A stretch of DNA of 64,000 nucleotides from Gammaproteobacteria bacterium. GTDB lineage: Bacteria; Pseudomonadota; Gammaproteobacteria; Steroidobacterales; Steroidobacteraceae. Of this stretch, positions 1 through 7,750 are shown in pieces (the stretch's first letter is position 1; each line of letters starts with the position of its first letter). The translations under genes and the position numbers were made by a program. The notes under the pieces are model-generated. The model was not told the origin of the DNA. It ran no database searches and saw nothing but the letters and a program-made list of their open reading frames with translations. Location of the stretch: assembly GCA_028870635.1 (NCBI GenBank), contig JAGWPE010000121.1:1-64000 (forward strand), in the 5' to 3' direction.

Positions 1-805
1 GCCCCATGGCTTCCAGCATGAAGACCAGGTCTTCGGTGACGATGTTACCGGACGCTCCCGGCGCCCAGGGGCAGCCCCCCAGGCCGGCCAGCGAGCTGTC
101 GAACGTCTTCACGCCCATCTCCAGGCCAGCCATCACGTTGGCGAGTCCCAGGCCGCGCGTGTTGTGAAGATGCAGACCGGCGAACGCGGACTCTCCAATC
201 GCGCCCCGCACCCGCCTCACCAGCGATTTGACCTGCGCCGGATTGGCATAGCCCGTCGAGTCCGAGAGTCCCACCTCGTCGCATCCCGCTTCCACGACCG
301 TCTCGGCGAGACGCACCACTTTGTCTTCCGGGATGGCGCCCTCGTAACTGCACCCGAACGCCGTCGAGATGCCTGCTTCGAATCTCGGTCTGCGATCTGC
401 GGGCTGGCTGCGCAGGAGCGCGACGATGCCGCGCGTCTCCTCCAGCATCTGCTCGGGCGTGCGCCGCACGTTTTTCAGCAGGTGCGTATCCGAGGCGGAA
501 AAAGGCAGCGTTATCTTGTGAGCCCCCGCCGCCACCGCCGCCTGCGCGCCCTTCAGGTTCGGCACCAGCACGGCAACCGTCAGACCCGGGATGGAGCGGG
601 CGTGCGCGACGACCTCCGCCGTGTCCGCAAGCTGCGGCAGCAGCTTCGGCGAGACGAAGCTGCCGACCTCGATCTCGCGCACTCCGGCCGCGGCCTCGGC
701 GCTGATCCACTCCTTCTTGGCGGCGAGCGGCATGACCGGCTTGATGCTCTGCAGTCCGTCCCGCGGGCCCACCTCGCTGACCAGCACGTCGATGTCAGGT
801 TGCAT
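1..805 (-). CDS. HMG-CoA lyase-like enzyme (3' end outside window)
   Basis: Member of the HMGL/DRE-TIM metallolyase family, which cleaves 3-hydroxy-3-methylglutaryl-CoA or similar 3-hydroxyacyl-CoAs. The visible 268 residues start at an ATG and run off the left edge. The family signatures are present: EVGPRDGLQ at 11-19 (Arg15, Asp16), the metal ligands in LHLHNTRG (His212, His214), and the catalytic-loop motif GGCPWAPGASGN with Cys245. It lies 10 bp downstream of the ThDP enzyme and is the third gene of an operon starting with the acylating aldehyde dehydrogenase. Leucine catabolism is one possible role. The context suggests instead a dedicated acyl-CoA cleavage step for an imported substrate; this is inference. 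Confidence 0.85.
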   Translation of the reverse strand, partial: MQPDIDVLVSEVGPRDGLQSIKPVMPLAAKKEWISAEAAAGVREIEVGSFVSPKLLPQLADTAEVVAHARSIPGLTVAVLVPNLKGAQAAVAAGAHKITLPFSASDTHLLKNVRRTPEQMLEETRGIVALLRSQPADRRPRFEAGISTAFGCSYEGAIPEDKVVRLAETVVEAGCDEVGLSDSTGYANPAQVKSLVRRVRGAIGESAFAGLHLHNTRGLGLANVMAGLEMGVKTFDSSLAGLGGCPWAPGASGNIVTEDLVFMLEAMG

Positions 806-815
806 GCCGGAATGC

Positions 816-2588
816 TCAGTCCGTCGCGACGTGCGACACGTGCTTGCCCGGGGAATAGATATCGAGAATGTTCCAATGCCCGGTGGTCGGCGTAGGGTTG
901 TTCTTCATTGGCACGTCGATGAGATACGGGCGGCCGGATTGCAGCGCGCGCCGCAATGCGGGGGCGAATTCCGCCGCCGAGCCGATGCGCTCGGCCTCGC
1001 AGCCGTATGCACGCGCGATGTCGGCGTATTTCGGGCGCATCTCGCTCCACCCGCGCTCATCGCCCGGAAACACCGTGCCCAGCGTGAGCCCATAATGGGC
1101 TTGCTGCAGACCGGCAATGGTTCCGAAGGCATTGTTGTTCATGACCACCCAGACGATCGCCAGCCCGTGCTCCACCGCCGTCGCGAGCGCGGCAGGATTC
1201 TGTCCGAAGCCGCCGTCGCCGACGAGGGAAATCACAGTGCGGCCGGGAGCGGCGAGCTTGGCGCCGATCGCCGCCGGGGGTCCGAAGCCCATGGTCGCGT
1301 AGCCGCCGGGGGTCAGTACGCTTCCGGGAGTGTGAATGGGAAACTGCTGGCCGACTCCGTTCTTGTTCCAACCGACATCGGTGGTCAGAATGGCATCGCG
1401 CGGCAGCAGCTCCCGCGTCTCGGCGAGAATGCGCTCGGGCATCATCGGAAACGCGTCGCTGAGCTGCATCGCGCGGTTGGACTGCGCGAACTGCTGGCGG
1501 AACCGCGCGATCCGCGCGGCCGTCTCGGGATCTTTCCGTCCCTGCGGATACAGCTCCCGCGCCACCTCGCAAAGCGTCGCGAGCGCAGATTTCACGTCCG
1601 CAACCACGCCTATCTCGGTCGGGAAATTACGGCCGATCTCACTCGGCTCGATGTCGATGTGCGCAAGCCGCGTCGGCGGTATGTTGAAGGTGAAGTCCCG
1701 GTACCAGGAGCTGCTGTCGGCCTCCTTGAAGCGCGTCCCCAGCCCGAGCACCCAGTCAGCCGCCATGCATGCGTCATTGACGAGGCGCGTGCCCCAGAAG
1801 CCGCTCATGCCCAGCACCAGAGGATGATCGTCGGGCAGCGCGCCCTTGCCCATGAGGCTGTGGGCGACGGGGATGCCCATGTGATCGACGAGCTCGCGCA
1901 GCTCCTCGGACGCGCGGGCGAGCAATACTCCCCCGCCGGCGTAGATCACCGGGCTGCGCGCCTCTGCGAGTGCCTTGACGATGGCTCTCGCAGCAACGAG
2001 ATCGATGGCCGGAGGACTGAGGGCGGGCGTTACGGCGTCGAAGCGTCCGTGGAATGCGGGATCGAGCGAAGCTGAAAAGACATCCATCGGAACGTCGACC
2101 AAAACAGGACCCGGTTGACCGCTCTCGGCGAGCTGGAATGCCTTGATCAGGGTCTCGGGGAACAGGTCCGCCCGGTCGACGCGCCAGGCCCGCTTGACGA
2201 AAGGCCGGTAGATCTCGAATTGCGAGCCATCGGCATGGAGATTCACCTCCTGGTGCGGATGCTTGCCCATATAGTGCGCGGGGACATCGCCCGCTATCAC
2301 TACCATGGGAATGCAGTCGAGCGCCGCGTTGGCGACGCCGGTCGCCGCGTTGGTCAGGCCGGGGCCCAGATGCGTCAGCAGAACCGACGCCCTGCCGCTA
2401 ACGCGGGCATAGCCGTCCGCGGCGTGGGCGGCGACCTGCTCATGACGCACGTTGACGAAGCGGATACTGCTGCCGGCGAGCGCCGAAAGCACCGCGATGT
2501 TGGTATGTCCGCACAGTCCGAAGATGTGGCGGACGCCGCGCCGCTCGAGGTAGCGAACCAGATGATCCGCAACCGTATTGCCTGCCAC
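816..2588 (-). CDS. Thiamine-diphosphate-dependent lyase/decarboxylase (acetolactate synthase superfamily)
   Basis: This 590-residue cytoplasmic enzyme has the three-domain ThDP fold: Pyr domain with catalytic Glu50 (RHEQ), central domain, and PP domain with GDG at 457-459 and NNNAFG from 484 for ThDP/Mg binding. Its GTG start abuts the stop of the aldehyde dehydrogenase (TGA-GTG), so translation is probably coupled. The C-terminal tail does not match the CoA/ADP-binding region I know from oxalyl-CoA decarboxylases. A 2-oxoacid decarboxylase or C-C lyase whose aldehyde product feeds the neighbouring acylating dehydrogenase fits best. Sulfoacetaldehyde acetyltransferase and 2-hydroxyacyl-CoA lyase are alternatives. 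The superfamily is certain; the substrate is unknown. Confidence 0.85.
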   Translation of the reverse strand: MAGNTVADHLVRYLERRGVRHIFGLCGHTNIAVLSALAGSSIRFVNVRHEQVAAHAADGYARVSGRASVLLTHLGPGLTNAATGVANAALDCIPMVVIAGDVPAHYMGKHPHQEVNLHADGSQFEIYRPFVKRAWRVDRADLFPETLIKAFQLAESGQPGPVLVDVPMDVFSASLDPAFHGRFDAVTPALSPPAIDLVAARAIVKALAEARSPVIYAGGGVLLARASEELRELVDHMGIPVAHSLMGKGALPDDHPLVLGMSGFWGTRLVNDACMAADWVLGLGTRFKEADSSSWYRDFTFNIPPTRLAHIDIEPSEIGRNFPTEIGVVADVKSALATLCEVARELYPQGRKDPETAARIARFRQQFAQSNRAMQLSDAFPMMPERILAETRELLPRDAILTTDVGWNKNGVGQQFPIHTPGSVLTPGGYATMGFGPPAAIGAKLAAPGRTVISLVGDGGFGQNPAALATAVEHGLAIVWVVMNNNAFGTIAGLQQAHYGLTLGTVFPGDERGWSEMRPKYADIARAYGCEAERIGSAAEFAPALRRALQSGRPYLIDVPMKNNPTPTTGHWNILDIYSPGKHVSHVATD

Positions 2589-4016
2589 TCAGAGTACCTC
2601 GGTGTCGTAGAACTCGCCGAACAGCTCCTGCTCCGACGGGCGATCCTCGGGAATCGGGCGGCTGACCCAGGTCGTCTGCATGAAATGCTTGAGGTGGATG
2701 TTCTCGTTGGTGATGTTGCCGCCCCAGATGCCGCACCCCAGGCTCGAGGTCATCGGCATCCCGTTGTTGAACGCGCCGGCGTTCGCCTTCGACTGCGGCT
2801 GCCTGACCATCATGCGGCTCACGGGCGCCACGCGGGCCAGCCGGTCGATATGGCCGTCGTCGTGCGAGTAGATGCCGCACGAATGTCCCTTGCCGCCGAC
2901 CTCGTAGATCTGCCGCACCATCTCGAGCGCCTGATCGAAGCCCTCGTAGCGATAGACCGCGAGCGCCGTGGTCAGCTTCTCCCGCGACCAGTTGTGCTGC
3001 GGGCCGATCCTGTCGTTCTTCACCATGATGAACTTGCGGTCGGCGGGGATCCCGAAGCCGGCGAGCTCCGCCAGGCGTTGCGGTGCGCACGCCACGCTGT
3101 CCGGCAGACGATGACCCTCTTCGTCCCAGATCACCCGCTCCAGCGCCTTGGCCTGCGGCTCGCTCGCGAGGAACCCGCCCTCGGCCTCGAGGGCTTTGAG
3201 AAACGGCTCGTAGATCCGCGAGTCGATGAGCAGGTTGCCGTCGGCCGAGCAGCCGGAGCCGAAGTCGGAGGTCTTGGAAACGCGGGTATTGCGCGCCGCG
3301 ATGTCGAGGTCCGCGGTCTCGTCGATCACCATCGTCGAGTTGCCCGCGCCGACGCCGTAAGCCGGACGCCCGGAGCTGTAGGCGGCGCGCACCATTGGCT
3401 GGCCGCCGGTCGCGAAAGTGAGATCGCAACGGGACATCAGATATTGCGTCGAGGCAATGCTCGGGCGCCCGACGCACTGCAGCAGATCCGCCGGCGCCCC
3501 TTGGCGCTCGAGGGTTTCCCTCATGACGCGCACCACCTCGCGGGTGGTGTTCTTCGAGCGCGGGTGCGGCGAGAAGATGACCGCATCGAGGCATTTGACG
3601 GCGTAAATGGCGGTGTAGGGCGGTGTCAGCTCGGGGTTGGTCGTCGGCACGAGAGAGGCAATCACCCCCGCCGGCTTGCCATACTTGACGATCCCCTTAG
3701 CGGGAAGCTCCTCCACGATCCCGATGCTCTTCTGCCGCAACGCATCGCGCAGAACGCCCATGATCTTGAAGCGCTTGGATATGCGGCCCTGCGGATCGCC
3801 GAGCTTGCTTTCCTCGACGCTCATGCGGGCAAAGCGCGTGAAGGTTTTCTCGTTGGCGGTCGCCCAGCCGAGCGCCTGGCAGAGGCGGTCCGCCTGCTGC
3901 TGGCTGTAGCGCTCGACGGCGCGCATCGCCGCGCGGGCGCGTCCGATGATCGCATCGATTTCGGCGCGCTCGGCCTCACCGAGCTCGCCGCGCGCCTCTT
4001 TCACTGCCGTAGCCAT
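2589..4016 (-). CDS. Acylating (CoA-dependent) aldehyde dehydrogenase, SauS/EutE-like
   Basis: This 475-residue NAD(P)-dependent enzyme would oxidise an aldehyde to acyl-CoA. The nucleophile is Cys256 in FGSGCSADG. The cofactor domain has VPTTNPELTPPYTAIYAVK (123-141), characteristic of the EutE/AdhE/SauS acylating branch rather than hydrolytic ALDHs. It is the first gene of the three-gene operon with the ThDP enzyme and the HMG-CoA-lyase-like gene, transcribed from a promoter that carries an operator shared across the island. Database labels for this subfamily are often sulfoacetaldehyde dehydrogenase, but nothing here points to sulfonate metabolism. I therefore leave the substrate open. Confidence 0.85.
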   Translation of the reverse strand: MATAVKEARGELGEAERAEIDAIIGRARAAMRAVERYSQQQADRLCQALGWATANEKTFTRFARMSVEESKLGDPQGRISKRFKIMGVLRDALRQKSIGIVEELPAKGIVKYGKPAGVIASLVPTTNPELTPPYTAIYAVKCLDAVIFSPHPRSKNTTREVVRVMRETLERQGAPADLLQCVGRPSIASTQYLMSRCDLTFATGGQPMVRAAYSSGRPAYGVGAGNSTMVIDETADLDIAARNTRVSKTSDFGSGCSADGNLLIDSRIYEPFLKALEAEGGFLASEPQAKALERVIWDEEGHRLPDSVACAPQRLAELAGFGIPADRKFIMVKNDRIGPQHNWSREKLTTALAVYRYEGFDQALEMVRQIYEVGGKGHSCGIYSHDDGHIDRLARVAPVSRMMVRQPQSKANAGAFNNGMPMTSSLGCGIWGGNITNENIHLKHFMQTTWVSRPIPEDRPSEQELFGEFYDTEVL

Positions 4017-4085
4017 TCTTCGAACTCCTCGCTCGGCGCCGGTGGCCGCTGGCCGGCCTCACTCGGGCGTCGCCTGATCCGCGCC

Positions 4086-4114
4086 AGTATGGACGAACTG
4101 GATAGTTCAGTCAA
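4086..4114 (-). promoter_or_regulatory. Putative promoter of the aldehyde dehydrogenase operon
   Basis: On the minus strand TTGACT (4109-4114) and CATACT (4086-4091) are separated by exactly 17 bp. The spacer contains the GAACTG-GA-TAGTTC palindrome, the usual place for a repressor that blocks RNA polymerase. The start codon lies about 70 bp downstream. Confidence 0.6.
4095..4108. promoter_or_regulatory. Operator-like palindrome, site 1
   Basis: GAACTGGATAGTTC is an inverted repeat (GAACTr-N2-TAGTTC). It is nearly identical, flanks included (GACGAACTrGATAGTTCAG), to the site in front of the TonB receptor gene at 14774-14787. The repeated flank argues for a conserved regulator site rather than chance. 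Confidence 0.6.
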
Positions 4115-4135
4115 ACGCCGCCCGCACCGCGGCAT

Positions 4136-4166
4136 TTGACGTAGTGTACGAACTAGTGAGCATAAT
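4136..4166 (+). promoter_or_regulatory. Putative promoter of the MFS transporter gene
   Basis: TTGACG (4136-4141) and CATAAT (4161-4166) are 19 bp apart, slightly long. The spacer holds an ACTAGT operator. The promoter is divergent from the aldehyde dehydrogenase promoter, so the two units can be co-regulated. Confidence 0.45.
4145..4160. promoter_or_regulatory. Operator-like palindrome, site 2 (ACTAGT class)
   Basis: TGTACGAACTAGTGAG contains the palindromic hexamer ACTAGT. It matches site 5 at 17504-17519 (TGTACGGACTAGTGCG) at 14 of 16 positions, and shares ACGAACTAG with the TonB-receptor site. Confidence 0.5.
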
Positions 4167-4244
4167 AGCATCCTGCGCCGGGAGCCGGCCAAACCCGGCC
4201 ACCGCCGCAGCCGGGACCGGGGGCCAAATCTGGTAGATTGCATC

Positions 4245-5567
4245 ATGAACCAATCGGAACATACGCTCGCTCGCACCCCGGCGCTCACCGTGAGGCCCAC
4301 CCGAGCCCGCTTTCTCGCGCTGGCGCTCGTCACCGCCGGCACGACCATCAACTACCTCGACCGCGCCGTGCTCGGCATCGCGGCGCCGCTCCTCAAGACC
4401 CGGTTGCACCTGTCGCCGAGCGAGCTCGGGTTCCTGTTGTCCGCCTTCTCGTACTCCTACGTTGCCTCGCAGATTCCGGGCGGCATACTCCTCGACCGGC
4501 TCGGCACCAGGATCGTCTACGGCTTCGCGGTCGGCATCTGGTCGATCTTCACTTTCCTGCAAGGGGCCGCTTGGAGCTTCGTGACGCTGCTCGGCTGCCT
4601 GCTGGGCCTCGGCGCGGCGGAAGCGCCCTGCTTTCCCTCGAACAGCCGGGTGCTCGGGGCCTGGTTCCCCCAGGGGGAGCGGGCCCGCGCCAACGGGGTC
4701 TTTTCGCTCGGACAGTACTTCGGACTCGCATTTCTCAGTCCGCCCCTCTATTGGGTGGCCGACACGTGGGGCTGGCGCGCCCTGTTCTTTCTGACCGGCG
4801 CCGCGGGGCTGATTTTCACGGCCTTCTGGTTCGTCTTCTATCGGGATCCCCAACACAGCCGCTCGGTCAACAGTGCGGAGCTGGATCACATCAAAAGCGG
4901 CGGCGGCCTCGTTCGTCCTCCGCCTCCGCCCCGATGGTCGTGGCGGAGCATGCGCCTGCTGCTCGGCAACCGCGCGTTTCTGGGAGCCGGACTCGGCCAG
5001 TTCGCGAGCAACTCGACCCTCGTATTCTTTCTCACCTGGTATCCCACGTACCTCGCCTCGGCTCAGCACCTGAAGCTGGCGACTGCGGGAATCCTCGCCG
5101 CCCTGCCCTACATCGCCGCCTCCGTGGGACTGATGTTCGGGGGCTGGTGGTCGGACTGGCTGATCCGGCGCACCGGCTCCGCCACGATCGGCCGCAAGAC
5201 CCCCCTCGTGACGGGACTCGCCATGGCGAGCACACTGCTGCTCGCCGGCTTCATGCACGACATCACCGCCGTGATCGGCATTTTCTCGTTCGTGTTCTTC
5301 GGCCAGGGCATGTGCAATCTCGGATGGACGCTCATCACCGACCTCGCGCCGCCGGATCTGCGCGGTCTCACCACCGGGATGTTCAATCTGTTCGCCAACC
5401 TCGCGGGCATCCTGATCCCGGCCGTGATCGGCGTGATCCTCGGCAGCACGCGCTCCTTCGTGGGCGGCCTCGCATTCGTCAGCGTGATCGCGCTCCTCGG
5501 CATGCTCTGCTACCTGGTGCTCCTCGGGCCGGTACGGCAGATCGAGTTGCCGGGCGCGCAAGCCTGA
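4245..5567 (+). CDS. MFS transporter, anion:cation symporter type
   Basis: This 440-residue inner-membrane carrier has about 12 hydrophobic segments and the MFS loop motif LLDRLGTRIVYG after the second. The N-terminal NYLDRAVLGIA is typical of the ACS family (hexuronate, phthalate, tartrate and related organic-acid symporters). It has its own operator-containing promoter, divergent from the CoA cassette, and is followed after 11 bp by a LysR gene. Quinate, shikimate or another carboxylate released outside the cytoplasm is the natural substrate guess from context. The family is secure; the substrate is inferred. Confidence 0.85.
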   Translation: MNQSEHTLARTPALTVRPTRARFLALALVTAGTTINYLDRAVLGIAAPLLKTRLHLSPSELGFLLSAFSYSYVASQIPGGILLDRLGTRIVYGFAVGIWSIFTFLQGAAWSFVTLLGCLLGLGAAEAPCFPSNSRVLGAWFPQGERARANGVFSLGQYFGLAFLSPPLYWVADTWGWRALFFLTGAAGLIFTAFWFVFYRDPQHSRSVNSAELDHIKSGGGLVRPPPPPRWSWRSMRLLLGNRAFLGAGLGQFASNSTLVFFLTWYPTYLASAQHLKLATAGILAALPYIAASVGLMFGGWWSDWLIRRTGSATIGRKTPLVTGLAMASTLLLAGFMHDITAVIGIFSFVFFGQGMCNLGWTLITDLAPPDLRGLTTGMFNLFANLAGILIPAVIGVILGSTRSFVGGLAFVSVIALLGMLCYLVLLGPVRQIELPGAQA

Positions 5568-5578
5568 ATCGTGGCCGC

Positions 5579-6460
5579 GTGAGCCGGCTCAGCCTCAAGC
5601 AGATCGAGTACTTTCGGGCCGTGATGGAGACCGGCACCGTGAGCGGCGCGGCCGCTCTGCTCCACGTCTCGCAGCCCAACGTCAGCAGAATGCTCAAATA
5701 CACGGAATCGCGGCTCGGACTCGGCCTGTTTCAGCGCGAGCACGGCCGGCTGCTCGCCACGCCGGAGGCGCACGCGCTCTTTCGCGAGGTTCAGTCGCTG
5801 CATCTTCATCTCGAGTCGGTGCAGGAGGCGGTCGATCGCATCGCCAGCGGTCAGCTCGACCGCTTTCCGGTCGGCGCCTCGCCGAGCCTCGGCCGATTCG
5901 TCGTGCCCTCGCTGCTGTCGCGCCTGCGGCGCGACTTTCCTTCCCTGCCGATCAAGCTCGACATCCTCTCGGTCTCGCAGGTGATGGACTACCTCGCCTA
6001 CGGGCAGGGCGAATGCGCGTGCACCATATTTCCGGTTGCCGATCCGCGCATCGAGTCGCAAACCTTCGCGACCGGCGCGCTGGTCTGCGCCGTCCCCAGG
6101 GATCACCGGCTGAGCGGCGCCGCGGCCATCTCTCCGCAGGACATCACCGGCGAGACGCTCATCGCTTTCGACGCGAACACACCGCACGGCAGAGTCGTCG
6201 CGCAGTTCTTCGGTCAAGCGCCGATGCCGAGGATCGCCTGCACGGTGCGGTTCGCCGAGTCGGCGTGCGCGCTGGCCGAGCAGGGGAACGGCATCGCCCT
6301 GGTGGATGAGTTCACGGTCTCGGGGGGCGCATTCCCCAACCTCGTGGCCGTCCCGGTCCGGTTCCGGCGCCCCTTTCGGATCTACTTCCACCGCGCCAGC
6401 GAGCGTCCGTTGTCCGCGGCGGGTGTCAGGCTCCGCGAGCTGCTGAGCCGCTGGCAATAG
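5579..6460 (+). CDS. LysR-family transcriptional regulator
   Basis: This 293-residue regulator starts at GTG 5579, 11 bp after the transporter stop. The N-terminal winged HTH (about 4-62, SLKQIEYFRAVMETGTVSGA onward) is followed by a substrate-binding-like effector domain. It is cotranscribed with the transporter rather than divergent from it, which is unusual for LysR proteins. It may sense the transported acid or a downstream intermediate. Neither the regulated promoter nor the inducer can be read from sequence. Confidence 0.85.
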   Translation: MSRLSLKQIEYFRAVMETGTVSGAAALLHVSQPNVSRMLKYTESRLGLGLFQREHGRLLATPEAHALFREVQSLHLHLESVQEAVDRIASGQLDRFPVGASPSLGRFVVPSLLSRLRRDFPSLPIKLDILSVSQVMDYLAYGQGECACTIFPVADPRIESQTFATGALVCAVPRDHRLSGAAAISPQDITGETLIAFDANTPHGRVVAQFFGQAPMPRIACTVRFAESACALAEQGNGIALVDEFTVSGGAFPNLVAVPVRFRRPFRIYFHRASERPLSAAGVRLRELLSRWQ

Positions 6461-6560
6461 TGCCGGGCGCCTATGGGGTCCGAAGCGCTTATGCCTTATC
6501 ATTGTGAGCGGTGGGTTTTGGGAGCCGCATCCATCCGGTGCGGGTGAAAGTCGACAGCGT

Positions 6561-7241
6561 ATGGCCAAGAGAAATCCCGCGGCATCCCCCAGCGAGACGC
6601 TGGAAGGCCTCTCGGACGCCGAGCGGACCAAGGCCGACATCGTGGCCGTCGCCATGGAGGAATTCGCCGAGAACGGGCTTGCCGGCGCGCGGGTCGATGC
6701 GATCGCCGACCGCACGCGCACCTCGAAGCGGATGATCTATTACTATTTCGGCAGCAAGGAGGGGCTGTATCGCGCCGTGCTCGAGCAAGCCTACAACGGC
6801 ATCAGGACCCGGGAGACCCAGACGCACCTGCGGGACCTGCCGCCGCGCGAGGCGCTGCGGCGCCTGGTGGAGATCACCTTCGACTACGACGAGGGCCATC
6901 CCGGCTTCATCCGGCTGATCTCGGTGGAGAACATCCACTACGCCGAGCACTTGAAGAAGCTGACATCCATTCGCGGGATCAATGTCAGCGCGATCGAGAC
7001 CGTGGAGGACATCCTGGCGCGCGGCCGGGCTGCGGGGATATTCCGCGCCGACATCAACGCCTTCGATCTTCACCTGCTGATCAGCTCCTTCTGCTTCTTC
7101 CGCGTGTCGAACCGGCACACGGTCGGCGCGATCTTCAAGCGGGACCTGTCCGAGACGCGAACACTGTCGCGGCACAAGCGCCTGATCGTCGAGACGGTGG
7201 AGCGGCTGGTCCTCCTCAATCCGGCCGGCGCCGGCGATTAG
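6561..7241 (+). CDS. TetR-family transcriptional regulator
   Basis: This 226-residue protein has an N-terminal TetR HTH at roughly 20-65 (GARVDAIADRTRTSKRMIYYYF, then GSKEGLY) and a C-terminal ligand domain of the TetR_C_11-like type. I chose ATG 6561; the frame stays open to 6504 but that stretch is low in conserved character. It is the best candidate to bind the ACTAGT/GAACTAnnTAGTTC palindromes found around the island. Its own upstream region (6461-6560) shows no such site, so autoregulation by the same motif is not evident. The gene converges on and overlaps the VOC gene by 4 bp. Confidence 0.85.
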   Translation: MAKRNPAASPSETLEGLSDAERTKADIVAVAMEEFAENGLAGARVDAIADRTRTSKRMIYYYFGSKEGLYRAVLEQAYNGIRTRETQTHLRDLPPREALRRLVEITFDYDEGHPGFIRLISVENIHYAEHLKKLTSIRGINVSAIETVEDILARGRAAGIFRADINAFDLHLLISSFCFFRVSNRHTVGAIFKRDLSETRTLSRHKRLIVETVERLVLLNPAGAGD

Positions 7242-7681
7242 CCGCCGCCCTGGCTCGGGCGGCCCGGGGCCGCCGCAAATCGCCCCGCCCCTTCGCCCGG
7301 CGGAAACACCAGCTCCACGCACAGCCCGGACGGGTCCGCGAGGCGCACCAGTACCTGCCCGGTGACGGAGCTCGGCTGCACCGTATTCGGTATGCGCAGC
7401 GCCTCCAGCCTGCTCAGCACCTCCTCGAGCCCGGAGCATTCGAACGCAACGTGGTCGAACGCCCGAGCCGGTACGGCAGCGGCGGGCGTCTCGGTCCGCT
7501 CGAGCCCCTCGACCAGATGCACGACCGCAGCGTCGCCGGCATAGAGCCATAGCCCCTCGGAGGCGAGCGGCGGCCGATAGCCGATCCTCAGGCCGATGAC
7601 CTGACAGTAGAACTCGCGCAGCGCCGCGAAAGCGCGGCCCGACGCGCGTAGATTGATGTGATCCAGCCGGTGCACAGGCAT
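7238..7681 (-). CDS. VOC-family (glyoxalase/dioxygenase fold) protein
   Basis: This 147-residue single vicinal-oxygen-chelate protein starts at the second ATG (MPVHRLDHINL), which has a GGAGGG ribosome site 4 nt upstream. Possible metal ligands are His in RLDHINL, His in FDHVAFE and Glu in LCVELVF, the H/H/E pattern of VOC enzymes. It is divergent from the quinate/shikimate dehydrogenase gene, and the shared operator sits in its promoter spacer. It could be a small dioxygenase, isomerase or fosfomycin-type enzyme. A role in ring or lactone metabolism of the island is inferred only from co-regulation. Confidence 0.75.
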   Translation of the reverse strand: MPVHRLDHINLRASGRAFAALREFYCQVIGLRIGYRPPLASEGLWLYAGDAAVVHLVEGLERTETPAAAVPARAFDHVAFECSGLEEVLSRLEALRIPNTVQPSSVTGQVLVRLADPSGLCVELVFPPGEGAGRFAAAPGRPSQGGG

Positions 7682-7703
7682 GGCGCCCTCCACGTCCGGC
7701 CCC

Positions 7704-7733
7704 TATAATGCACTATCTAGTTAGTGCCTGAAA
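7704..7733. promoter_or_regulatory. Divergent promoter with operator palindrome, site 3
   Basis: GCACTATCTAGTTAGTGC (7710-7727) is a near-perfect palindrome. Its ACTATCTAGTT core is identical to the reverse complement of the TonB-receptor site. On the minus strand TTTCAG (7728-7733) and CATTAT (7705-7710) are 17 bp apart and could drive the VOC gene. On the plus strand TATAAT (7704-7709) could drive the dehydrogenase gene, though no good -35 is seen. Confidence 0.55.
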
Positions 7734-7750
7734 TGCTCAGCCAGGACCTC

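Noticed and set aside
816-4016. Sulfoacetaldehyde/taurine degradation genes
   Set aside because: The dehydrogenase and ThDP enzyme resemble proteins often labelled that way, but no sulfonate transporter, phosphotransacetylase or taurine gene is present. Co-regulation points to quinate/shikimate instead.
4238-6460. A single long 740-residue open frame across the transporter and regulator
   Set aside because: Only its last 293 codons (LysR) read as protein. The first part is an out-of-frame shadow of the MFS gene.
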